Assembly: GCA_023411775.1 (NCBI GenBank)
Contig: JAEYOL010000155.1
Coordinates: 1 to 14,521, forward strand
Origin: Bacteroidota bacterium
GTDB taxonomy: Bacteria > Bacteroidota > Bacteroidia > Chitinophagales > Chitinophagaceae
DNA length: 14,521 nt
Direction: 5' to 3'
This document shows positions 1 through 5,995 of the stretch, in pieces. The notes beneath the pieces were generated by a model. It did no database searches and was not told the origin of the DNA. It saw only the letters and a program-made list of their open reading frames with translations. The number at the start of each line of letters is the position of its first letter. Position 1 is the first letter of the stretch. The position numbers were made by a program, and so were the translations under genes.

Positions 1-1051
1 GTCCCTGGTCTGGTTTTCTTTATTTCAAATTTCATTAGGTGCAACACCCGGGATGACGGCAGGGTGTGCTTTTGTTTTCATCATTCACTTAGTGGTGAGA
101 GGTGAGAGCTATTTGTATAAAAACACCTTGCGAATTGGCGATCTCGTTGTTGTCATACCGGCCTTGAGCCGGTAACTTTCTCAAACCTCAGTATCTAAAG
201 GAATCGGGCAGTCTTAATTTCAATTAGAGAAAGGTCACGGGTCTGGTTTTCTTCATTGCAAAATTTTTTTAAGTGCATCGCCCGGGATGACGGCAGGGTG
301 TATTTTTTTTTCACCATTCACTTAGTGGTGAGAGGTGAGAACTATTTGTATAAAAACACCTTGCGAATTGGCGATCTCGTTGTTGTCATACCGGCCTTGA
401 GCCGGTAACTTTCTCAAACCTCAGTATTTATGGGAATCGGGCAGTCTTAATTTCAATTGGAGAACGGTCCCGGGGCTGGCTTTCTTTATTTCAAATTTCA
501 TTAGGTGCAACGCCCGGGATGACGGCGGGGTGTACTTTTGTTTTCACCATTCACTTAGTGGTGAGAGGTGAGAGCTATTTGTATAAAAACATCTTGCAAA
601 TTGGCGATCTCGTTGTTGTCATACCGGCCTTGAGCCGGTAACTTTCTCAAACCTCAGTATCTACAGGAATCGGGCAGTCTAATTTCAATTAGAGAAAGGT
701 CCCTGGTCTGGTTTTCTTTATTTCAAATTTCATTAGGTGCAACGCCCGGGATGACGGCAGGGTGTATTTTTTTTTCATCATTCACTTAGTGGTGAGAGGT
801 GAGAGCTACTTGTATGAAAACTCCTTGCCAATTGGCGATCTCGTTGTTGTCATACCGGCCTTGAGCTGGTAACTTTCTCAAACCTCAGTTTTTACAGGAA
901 TCGGGCAGTCTAATTTTAATTAGAGAAAGGTCCCGGGTCTGGTTTTCTTCATTGCAAAATTTTTTTAAGTGCATCGCCCGGGATGACGGCAGGGTGTATT
1001 TTTTTTTCATCCTTCACTTAGTGGTGAGAGGTGAGTGCTGTTTGTATGAAA
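1..1051. repeat. Tandem array of a ~232-bp non-coding unit (4 full copies plus a truncated fifth)
   Basis: Five head-to-tail copies begin at 1, 234, 467, 699 and 930, giving units of 233, 233, 232 and 231 bp. The fifth copy loses similarity near 1051. The first copy starts at the window edge, so more copies may lie to the left. Each full unit contains, in order, a CCCGGGATGACGGC block, a T-rich stretch, a TTCACTTAGTGGTGAG block, a conserved segment ending in GTTGTTGTCATACC, a GC-rich hairpin, and a block near the end with GAATCGGGCAGTCT. Differences between copies are substitutions and 1-bp indels. There is no long open frame conserved between copies, so this is non-coding repeat DNA, not a repeat protein gene. 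The family is not recognised. Its palindromic parts resemble REP/BIME-type dispersed repeats. Confidence 0.93.
156..174. repeat. Conserved GC-rich hairpin inside each full array unit
   Basis: The sequence TACCGGC-CTTGA-GCCGGTA forms a perfect 7-bp stem with a 5-nt loop. The same hairpin recurs at 389-407, 622-640 and 853-871. In the last copy one arm reads GCTGGTA, which keeps pairing in RNA through a G-U wobble on the plus-strand transcript. The hairpin is followed in every copy by ACTTTCTC, which is complementary to the GAGAAAGG at the end of most units. This is typical of REP-like palindromes. Whether it is transcribed is unknown. Confidence 0.75.
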
Positions 1052-1154
1052 TCTTTATATAACTGTAATAGTCTTTGAGTACAGGGCAAAAAAAACCTGT
1101 AAATCCTAAGATCCACAGGCATAACAATCACATGAGAGAAAGAGAGCTGTAGGG

Positions 1155-1171
1155 GGAGGGGTCGAACCTCC
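1155..1171 (-). other. tRNA T-arm-like stem-loop, possible relic of a tRNA gene
   Basis: On the minus strand the sequence is GGAGG-TTCGACC-CCTCC, a perfect 5-bp stem with a canonical TTCRANY T-loop. The 3' continuation CCCTACAG would suit an acceptor strand. The matching TGTAGGG acceptor strand and a paired anticodon arm could not be found at the expected distance upstream; only a partial GTAG match lies near 1216-1222. A second imperfect T-arm-like fold lies at 1199-1215. This is either a decayed tRNA or chance. It is not called as a functional tRNA. Confidence 0.25.
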
Positions 1172-1407
1172 ACGAGGCGGTTAGCTGCAACACAAAGTCC
1201 GGTGGTCAATCCCGGTCGGCTACGACTTGCGTTGTAACCGGCTCTATGCTACGTTTATCCCGTTATCCTCACCCTCGAGACGAGAGGGCATGTCTGCCGA
1301 AAATTTCATCACCCCACAGTATATCGGGCTATCTTTGTAAACCCGTTTAAAGAACTTGATAGAACAAATATAGGCCAATTGGTCTTTTCATTCCAAATTT
1401 TTCAACA

Positions 1408-1423
1408 ATTATTTTGAAATAAT
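1408..1423. promoter_or_regulatory. AT-rich palindrome upstream of the Lrp/AsnC gene, candidate operator
   Basis: ATTATTT-TG-AAATAAT is a perfect 7-bp inverted repeat with a 2-bp centre, ending 58 bp before the Lrp/AsnC start codon. Lrp/AsnC regulators often bind AT-rich palindromes upstream of their own gene, so autoregulation is a reasonable inference. The surroundings are AT-rich enough that chance cannot be excluded. Confidence 0.4.
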
Positions 1424-1481
1424 AGAAATTATTCAAATATTTGCGGGATTGAATGAAAATAATCTAAAAACACTCCCCTGA

Positions 1482-1949
1482 ATGTCTGCCAAATTAAATC
1501 TCGACAAACTGGACCTTGATATCATTCACCACATGATGGAAAATGCGGAGATCTCTTATGCTGATCTTGGTAAAAAGCTTTTCGTTTCGGGTGGTACAAT
1601 ACACGTAAGGATCAAAAAACTACAGGAAGCGGGTGTGGTAAAGGGCACACGCCTCAAGGCCGATCTTAAACAACTCGGTTATGATGTGATCGCGTTTATC
1701 GGGATCTATTTAAAGGAAAGTTCTTTGTACGATACAGTTGCGAAAGACCTTCAAAAGATACCCGAGATCGTAAGACTGAACTATACCACCGGCAACTACA
1801 GCATGTTTGCCGAAATAGTTTGCAAAGACATTACCCAGTTACGATACGTCCTGCACGACCAGCTTCAAAAAATAAAAGGCATCGAACGTACAGAAACTTT
1901 TATTTCTCTTGATGAAAGCTTTAACCGCAATGTAAAAGTGATTAGCTAA
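1482..1949 (+). CDS. Lrp/AsnC family transcriptional regulator
   Basis: This 155-residue protein has the standard size and layout of the Lrp/AsnC family. An N-terminal winged helix-turn-helix spans about residues 6-55 (it begins LDKLDLDIIHHMMENA and includes YADLGKKLFVSGGTIHVRIKKL). A C-terminal RAM ligand-binding and oligomerisation domain spans about residues 68-145. Such proteins form dimers to octamers and control amino-acid or nitrogen metabolism genes, sensing an amino acid or related small molecule. The ATG at 1482 is used; there is no Shine-Dalgarno, as is usual in Bacteroidota. The nearest gene converges on it, so its target cannot be read from context beyond likely autoregulation through the palindrome at 1408-1423. 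The effector is unknown. Confidence 0.93.
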   Translation: MSAKLNLDKLDLDIIHHMMENAEISYADLGKKLFVSGGTIHVRIKKLQEAGVVKGTRLKADLKQLGYDVIAFIGIYLKESSLYDTVAKDLQKIPEIVRLNYTTGNYSMFAEIVCKDITQLRYVLHDQLQKIKGIERTETFISLDESFNRNVKVIS

Positions 1950-1973
1950 ATGTCTTTCACCAAACATCTGTCT

Positions 1974-2002
1974 CGCAGCCCTTCAACTTCGCTCAGGGTG
2001 CG
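1974..2002. terminator. Hairpin between convergent genes, possible bidirectional terminator or dispersed repeat
   Basis: CGCA(G)CCCT pairs with AGGGTGCG across a 12-nt loop, giving 8 bp with one bulged G. It lies 25 bp past the Lrp/AsnC stop and 39 bp past the convergent permease stop, the right place for a shared terminator. No T-run follows on either strand, so intrinsic termination would be weak. The CCTTCAACTTCGCTCAGGG core resembles a motif seen dispersed in many bacterial intergenic regions, which is an alternative reading. Confidence 0.35.
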
Positions 2003-2006
2003 CGAC

Positions 2007-2034
2007 TACTAACTTCTAACTACCAACTCCTAAC
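2007..2034. repeat. Heptanucleotide tandem repeat, consensus TNCYAAC, 4 copies
   Basis: Four exact-length heptads TACTAAC, TTCTAAC, TACCAAC and TCCTAAC lie end to end, finishing 6 bp before the permease stop codon. The period is 7 bp, like the tracts at 3168-3216 and 3341-3403, but the sequence family differs. Confidence 0.8.
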
Positions 2035-2040
2035 TGCTCC

Positions 2041-3129
2041 CTAAATCCTTCCTCTCACGTTCAGCGCATCCCTCAATCCATTACCCAATAAATTAAAGGC
2101 AAGTACCAGCAACATGATAGCAAAACCAGGCGCCAGTGCCAGCATGGGGTTTTGCGTGATGATAAAATTGTAATTTTCTTTGATCATCAATCCCCAGCTC
2201 GGTTGTGGTGGTTGTACACCAACTCCAAGAAAACTAAGACCTGCTTCGATCACGATGGCGGAAGCGAAATTAGAAGCGGCGATCACCATCACCGGTCCCA
2301 TAATATTGGGCCATATATGCCTTACGATTGTTCGAAAATGCGAATAGCCCAGGGCTCTGGTTGCTTCCACATACTCAAGTTCCCTGGACGCCAACACCTG
2401 GCCTCTTACCAGGCGTGCCACACTCACCCACATCGTAAGACCAACTGCCACAAACACCTGCCAAAATCCTTTTCCCAGAGCAAGAGTGATCGCGAATACC
2501 AGTAACAATGTTGGAATGCTCCAGATCACATTGATAAACCACATTACAAAATTGTCGGTGCGACCGCGATAATAACCCGCAAGCGAACCAAGGATCAGCC
2601 CGATAGAAAGAGAAATGATGATCGTGATCAGTCCCACACTCAGGCTCACACGTGTGCCAACGATCAGGCGACTTAAAATATCGCGGCCGAATTTATCTGT
2701 GCCTAAATAAAACTCTACAGTTTCGATCGGATCATCAGCAAGCTGGCTCCTGGCATAAGACTGGCGTTCGCTTAGACCTTCGTCGATATATTTCTCTACA
2801 ATGATGCTGTCTCCCTGCTCTTCACTACCAGCGATTGGGACATGATAATAACTGTCCTCTTTTCCAGATACCAGTCGCGAAAAAAAACCGGCATCGCCTG
2901 AGTATTGATCTCTTTTGACCTTTAAAAAACTCTGGGTATAGCCAGGTTTGTTACCACCCACCTCAAGTATGATGCGATTGGCATAGGGCGAAGGATCCGG
3001 CGCGATGAAATAAGCAAATACAGCAACTATAATGGAAAGGCAGATGATGATCAATCCGAACACAGCTCCTTTGTTCTTGCGAAGTCGTTTCCACGCCGCC
3101 TGTTGAAATGATATGGATGGGTTACTCAT
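2041..3129 (-). CDS. ABC transporter permease, OppC/DppC type (peptide/nickel family)
   Basis: This is the inner-membrane permease of a peptide-type ABC importer (362 residues). An N-terminal OppC_N segment has the first membrane helix at about residues 22-44. The BPD_transp_1 core spans about 150-350 and begins after YLGTDKFGRDILSR (141-154), a hallmark of OppC/DppC. The EAA loop that contacts the ATPase is at about 252-275 (EYVEATRALGYSHF). The conserved GLSFLGVGVQPPQPSWG (297-313) and a C-terminal GNGLRDALN follow. OppC/DppC proteins are usually about 280-310 residues; the extra length is a hydrophilic extracytoplasmic stretch (about 45-140) between helix 1 and the core. No OppB-like permease, ATPase or binding protein is in the window, so partners must be encoded elsewhere. 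The start ATG at 3129 is clear. The substrate cannot be deduced. Confidence 0.93.
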   Translation of the reverse strand: MSNPSISFQQAAWKRLRKNKGAVFGLIIICLSIIVAVFAYFIAPDPSPYANRIILEVGGNKPGYTQSFLKVKRDQYSGDAGFFSRLVSGKEDSYYHVPIAGSEEQGDSIIVEKYIDEGLSERQSYARSQLADDPIETVEFYLGTDKFGRDILSRLIVGTRVSLSVGLITIIISLSIGLILGSLAGYYRGRTDNFVMWFINVIWSIPTLLLVFAITLALGKGFWQVFVAVGLTMWVSVARLVRGQVLASRELEYVEATRALGYSHFRTIVRHIWPNIMGPVMVIAASNFASAIVIEAGLSFLGVGVQPPQPSWGLMIKENYNFIITQNPMLALAPGFAIMLLVLAFNLLGNGLRDALNVRGRI

Positions 3130-3167
3130 TAAAAAAAGAAAGATAAAAATAAATCGTCTTCAACAAT

Positions 3168-3216
3168 CATCCAGCATCAAGCATCTAGTATCTAGTATCT
3201 AGCATCTAGCATCTAG
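3168..3216. repeat. Heptanucleotide tandem repeat, consensus YATCTAG, 7 copies
   Basis: Seven consecutive heptads from CATCCAG at 3168 to CATCTAG at 3210 fill most of the 100-bp gap between the glycosyltransferase stop and the permease start. Variation is confined to the first base (C or T) and positions 5-6. The tract is of the same family as 3341-3403. Confidence 0.9.
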
Positions 3217-3340
3217 CATCCCACCTTCGCTAAAGCTTCGGAGAGCAAACCGACTCTCTACATGCATCGTATCGCCTCACCCCCAACCCCCTCTCCGCGC
3301 GAAGACGGGGCAAGTGTCCCATACCATATAACACTTTGTC
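3217..3340. other. Low-complexity spacer between two heptad tracts, partly read as coding
   Basis: This 124-bp stretch joins the two heptad tracts. It contains CTTCGCTAAAGCTTCGGAG and a CTCACCCCCAACCCCCTC block that look like dispersed intergenic repeat motifs rather than gene sequence. From 3230 onward it is open in the glycosyltransferase frame and would encode the last residues of that protein, which resemble no domain I recognise. Confidence 0.5.
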
Positions 3341-4546
3341 AATCCAGAATCCAAAATCCAGAATCCAGTATCCAGCATCTAGTATCCAGCATCTAGTATC
3401 CATCATCTTTCTCACCCTCCTCCCCTTCCACTCATAAGTTCCCATCTGTCCCAGCAATCCTGAAATGATAGTATAAAAAATATGTATGGGTTGGACAAAA
3501 AAGAAATACTTCAATAAAGACTTCCTCTTAAAGAAGTCAACTAAAGTATACATGAAAGGCAACTCAAAAATCGTTTTCGCTAACAAAAGTCCAACGAAAA
3601 ACCACCAGTAAATTGGATTGACAAATCCTGTGATGATCAATGCCGGGAATGAAAGGTTGAAAAAATAAACCAGTAGCAATACCCAAAAGATTCCTTTATC
3701 ATTATAATGCGTGGCCTTGCTGGCCCATCGTATTCGCTGATTAAAGAATGTGTGCCAATCGGGCATCGGCTTTGTGCTGACAGTAGCACCTACAGATTTT
3801 AAATAGTGGATCTTACCAGGAAATTTTTTTGCGATTTTATGCATGAGCAGCATATCATCACCGGATGCGATATGATCTATACCCGCAAAGCCACCTACCT
3901 CATCAAATAATTTTTTTTCATACGCCAGGTTAGCGCCGTTGCACATCGCATGAAGCTTTTTATAAACCGATGCCCCGGTGATACCCTGCAGGGTCATAAA
4001 ATCCAGGGATTGAAAAATACCCACCAGGCTGGGATCTGAATCAAAAACAACGGGTGCGACGATAAAACCCGCGCCGGTCGATTGTTTAAATGATACGATT
4101 GATTTTAACCAGTCGGGAGGAGGTATACAATCAGCGTCGGTTGTGATGATCAGTTCTGTTGATGCAGCAGCAATGCCCGATTCTATCGCTTTCTTCTTAT
4201 AAGAGTTGATAGCATCTTCTTTCAGGCTGATAAGCTTTACCCGCTCGAACTGCCGGACAATTTCTGCAGTCTTATCTGTAGAATGATCGTCTACAACAAT
4301 GATCTCAATCTTTTCCTGTGGATAAGCTTGACCCTGCAACGCTGTTAGTAAAGCACCGATATTATTTTCTTCATCGCGGGCGGGAATTATGATGGTGAGA
4401 TTTTCAAAAACCGCCAATCCACTAGCGTTAAACACCGGAATCTGCTTCCACCCCTGCCAGTAGTATAGAATCAGAAGGCTATAAAAAACAAAAAGTGTCA
4501 GAATGATAAATAGGAATGCCATGTGTGCAGCGACAAATCTAAGCAT
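3230..4546 (-). CDS. Membrane glycosyltransferase, family GT2, with a repeat-derived C-terminal tail
   Basis: A processive-type GT2 enzyme moving a sugar from a nucleotide-sugar donor at the inner membrane. With the first ATG at 4546 it has 438 residues; the frame also opens 8 codons earlier at a TTG (4570), which is less likely. There is an N-terminal membrane helix (about 9-30), then the GT-A fold: IIPARDEEN (53-61), VVDDHST (84-90), the DxD-like TTDADC (135-140), GDD (229-231) and the QxxRW motif QRIRW (260-264). Three or four C-terminal membrane segments follow. The recognisable enzyme ends with WKGRRVRK at residue 380. The last 58 residues are encoded by the heptad repeat tract and the spacer beyond it, giving a WILD-x-G-aromatic heptapeptide pattern. 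It lies 51 bp after the hydrolase, same strand, so cotranscription is likely. The acceptor is unknown. Confidence 0.88.
   Translation of the reverse strand: MLRFVAAHMAFLFIILTLFVFYSLLILYYWQGWKQIPVFNASGLAVFENLTIIIPARDEENNIGALLTALQGQAYPQEKIEIIVVDDHSTDKTAEIVRQFERVKLISLKEDAINSYKKKAIESGIAAASTELIITTDADCIPPPDWLKSIVSFKQSTGAGFIVAPVVFDSDPSLVGIFQSLDFMTLQGITGASVYKKLHAMCNGANLAYEKKLFDEVGGFAGIDHIASGDDMLLMHKIAKKFPGKIHYLKSVGATVSTKPMPDWHTFFNQRIRWASKATHYNDKGIFWVLLLVYFFNLSFPALIITGFVNPIYWWFFVGLLLAKTIFELPFMYTLVDFFKRKSLLKYFFFVQPIHIFYTIISGLLGQMGTYEWKGRRVRKMMDTRCWILDAGYWILDFGFWIDKVLYGMGHLPRLRAERGLGVRRYDACRESVCSPKL
3341..3403. repeat. Heptanucleotide tandem repeat, consensus NATCYAG, 9 copies, inside the glycosyltransferase frame
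   Basis: Nine consecutive heptads run from AATCCAG at 3341 to TATCCAT at 3397. Because 7 is not a multiple of 3, the tract encodes a 7-residue peptide repeat on the minus strand (ILDAGYW, ILDFGFW). It begins directly after the conserved end of the glycosyltransferase. Confidence 0.92.
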
Positions 4547-4597
4547 TATGTGATCTGCCTGTTGGCTCAACTAACATCAACCATTAATAATATGCGG

Positions 4598-5500
4598 TTA
4601 ATACTGCAAAGCGTGTACGATACTATCGACGTGATTTTCATGTAGCACCTGGTGACCCGCGCTGATGACGCCTATAGTACAATGTACTTCTATTCCTTTT
4701 TGAAACTTTTCACCCCGTACAGGTAAAATAATTCGATCATATTTTCCATATATCAGTCGGGTCGGCGTGCTGAACTGTCGGATAGAGGCCCGGATATGCG
4801 ACAAATCGGGTTTTAAACGGCACAGACCAGTCCAACGTTTATACAATAGGTCGCGGACCTCTGGGTTGCCGATATAATAATTTACAAATTTGTACACGCT
4901 TGTATTGACAAAACCGAGCCTGTTCAAAAACTTCAGCAGGGCAAAAAACCACCCGGGTCTCTTCATGCTCAGGGCAAATAAGCGATTGCCCAGCCAGCTT
5001 TGTGTGGCGATCCAATACCAAAAATTGACTTTCAAACCGTCTGGAGCCAACAATATCAACTTCTCCACACGCGCTGGTTCAGCCTGGTATAAACTCAAAG
5101 CCACCCGCCCACCAAGACTAAACCCCATCAGGGTGTATTTCTGGCTTTCGGATACAGGATTGTTTTCATCCATTATCTGTTCCGTGATGGTCCTTAAGTC
5201 CCCACTCGTGAAATTCAATCCCTCCTGCCAGTCGGTGGCGCCATGAAAAGGCAGGTCGATGGCGTAGAAACTGTATCGATCCCCGACATATTTCTCTAAA
5301 AATGAAAACTGCGTCGCGTCTTCCCCATAGCCGTGAAAGCATATAACGATCGAGGGACCGCGGCCAAATCGGTAGTAATTAACCGTCGAATTTCGATATA
5401 ACAGGGACCTCTTTTGCACCGTTTTGCTGAGAAATTTTTTACGATAATATAGTTTGGACTCTTCGAAAATAATACTATTTTTGAATAGTTGCACAAACAA
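4598..5500 (-). CDS. Alpha/beta hydrolase
   Basis: A cytoplasmic alpha/beta-hydrolase-fold enzyme of up to 300 residues, probably an esterase or related hydrolase. Visible hallmarks are the oxyanion loop HGYG (56-59), the strand and loop IDLPFHG (81-87), the nucleophile elbow GFSLGG with Ser128, the likely acid Asp255 in YGKYD, and His283 in SAGHQ, so the triad is complete. No ATG exists anywhere before the catalytic core. The longest frame opens at TTG 5500, with GTG at 5494 and another GTG at 5419, which would give 273 residues starting just before SLLYRNSTVNYYRFG. The first 27 codons overlap the MarR promoter and operator, which favours the 5419 start. It is head-to-head with the MarR gene and followed by the glycosyltransferase. 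The substrate cannot be read from the sequence. Confidence 0.85.
   Translation of the reverse strand: MFVQLFKNSIIFEESKLYYRKKFLSKTVQKRSLLYRNSTVNYYRFGRGPSIVICFHGYGEDATQFSFLEKYVGDRYSFYAIDLPFHGATDWQEGLNFTSGDLRTITEQIMDENNPVSESQKYTLMGFSLGGRVALSLYQAEPARVEKLILLAPDGLKVNFWYWIATQSWLGNRLFALSMKRPGWFFALLKFLNRLGFVNTSVYKFVNYYIGNPEVRDLLYKRWTGLCRLKPDLSHIRASIRQFSTPTRLIYGKYDRIILPVRGEKFQKGIEVHCTIGVISAGHQVLHENHVDSIVHALQY
5453..5483 (+). promoter_or_regulatory. Bacteroidota-type promoter for the MarR gene
   Basis: A -33 element TTTG (5453-5456) and a -7 element TATTTTTG (5476-5483, a perfect TAnnTTTG) are separated by 19 bp, the consensus arrangement for the Bacteroidota primary sigma factor. Transcription would start near 5488, giving a leader of about 17 nt before the ATG at 5505. 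This supports 5505 over the in-frame ATG at 5454, which lies at the -33 box. Confidence 0.65.
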
Positions 5501-5504
5501 CTAT
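5485..5504. promoter_or_regulatory. Inverted-repeat operator, probable MarR binding site
   Basis: ATAGTTG-CACAAA-CAACTAT is a perfect 7-bp inverted repeat with a 6-bp spacer. It covers the predicted +1 and ends directly before the MarR ATG. Its size and placement match operators used by MarR-family dimers for autorepression, and its GTTG/CAAC halves recall known MarR-type sites. It also covers the TTG at 5500 that opens the divergent hydrolase frame. Confidence 0.65.
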
Positions 5505-5945
5505 ATGCCAAACAACCATTTTAAGAAAGGGGAGCTTTACAGCTTTGTAACCGGGAAAGCATCCACGGCGATAGCCCGCCGCCTGCAGAAGAAGTTCAAT
5601 AATGCAGGTTTGAACATTACCATCGAGCAGTGGAGTGTGTTGTATCATTTATGGAAGGAAGATGGCCTGAGTCAGCAACAGCTTTGTAATGCCACTTTCC
5701 GTGATAAACCCAGCATCACCAGGCTGGTTGATAACCTGGAAAAATTGAACCTGGTAAAACGAGTGCCATCGGACAGCGACCGGCGGATCAACCTGATCTA
5801 CCTGACCAAAAATGCGCAGAAGCTGGAAGAGGAAACAATGCAGATCGCAGACGAGATCCTGAACGAAGCGTTACAATCCGTGTCGCCAGAAAAAATTGAG
5901 GTGTGTAAGGAAGTGCTGCAGATCGTGTATGATAACTTGAAATAA
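5505..5945 (+). CDS. MarR family transcriptional regulator
   Basis: A 146-residue winged helix-turn-helix dimer of MarR type; the typical length is 140-150. Helix 1 begins near residue 10 (ELYSFVTGKASTAIARRL). The DNA-binding core spans about 37-102, with a recognition helix near 67-80 (DKPSITRLVDNLEKL) and a wing with the diagnostic DxDRR (PSDSDRRINLIYLT). C-terminal helices complete the dimer interface. The ATG at 5505 is chosen because the promoter and operator lie just upstream. The frame also opens at 5454, but that ATG is inside the promoter. It stops 50 bp before the acyl-CoA dehydrogenase on the same strand, so the two are probably one operon under autorepression. The ligand is unknown; a fatty-acid or acyl-CoA-like signal would fit the neighbour. 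Confidence 0.93.
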   Translation: MPNNHFKKGELYSFVTGKASTAIARRLQKKFNNAGLNITIEQWSVLYHLWKEDGLSQQQLCNATFRDKPSITRLVDNLEKLNLVKRVPSDSDRRINLIYLTKNAQKLEEETMQIADEILNEALQSVSPEKIEVCKEVLQIVYDNLK

Positions 5946-5995
5946 TAACTTAAACCACATTCAACCATATTCAACAATCTTAAACTTTTAAAACC

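Larger units (their letters stand above)
1052..1481. other. Gene-free region between the repeat array and the Lrp/AsnC gene
   Basis: No convincing coding frame is present in these 430 bp. The left part (1052-1140) is AT-rich and unremarkable. At 1155-1171 the minus strand reads as a perfect tRNA T-arm, and at 1199-1215 a second weaker T-arm-like fold follows. A short CCCTC/GAGGG hairpin sits near 1272-1288. A TATCTTTG at 1330-1337 matches the Bacteroidota -7 consensus, but no TTG lies at the right distance upstream, so no promoter is called. The last 110 bp are very AT-rich and contain the palindrome listed separately. Confidence 0.6.

Noticed and set aside
1..1051. CRISPR array
   Set aside because: The repeating unit is about 232 bp and conserved throughout; there are no short repeats alternating with unique spacers and no cas genes.
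1018..1209. 63-residue minus-strand frame as a gene
   Set aside because: It overlaps the truncated repeat copy and the tRNA-like region, has no recognisable motif and looks like chance.
1330..1337. TATCTTTG as a promoter -7 box for the Lrp/AsnC gene
   Set aside because: The box is perfect, but no TTG lies 19-21 bp upstream and it is about 145 bp from the start codon; support is too weak.
2152..2505. 117-residue plus-strand frame
   Set aside because: It lies antisense to the conserved core of the ABC permease, whose motifs prove the other strand is coding.
5454..5504. In-frame upstream ATG for the MarR gene
   Set aside because: It sits at the -33 element of a consensus promoter and upstream of the predicted transcription start; 5505 fits family length better.
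5296..5511. 71-residue minus-strand frame as a separate gene or frameshifted hydrolase start
   Set aside because: It overlaps the hydrolase in another frame; the hydrolase frame carries the conserved FHGYG motif and needs no frameshift.
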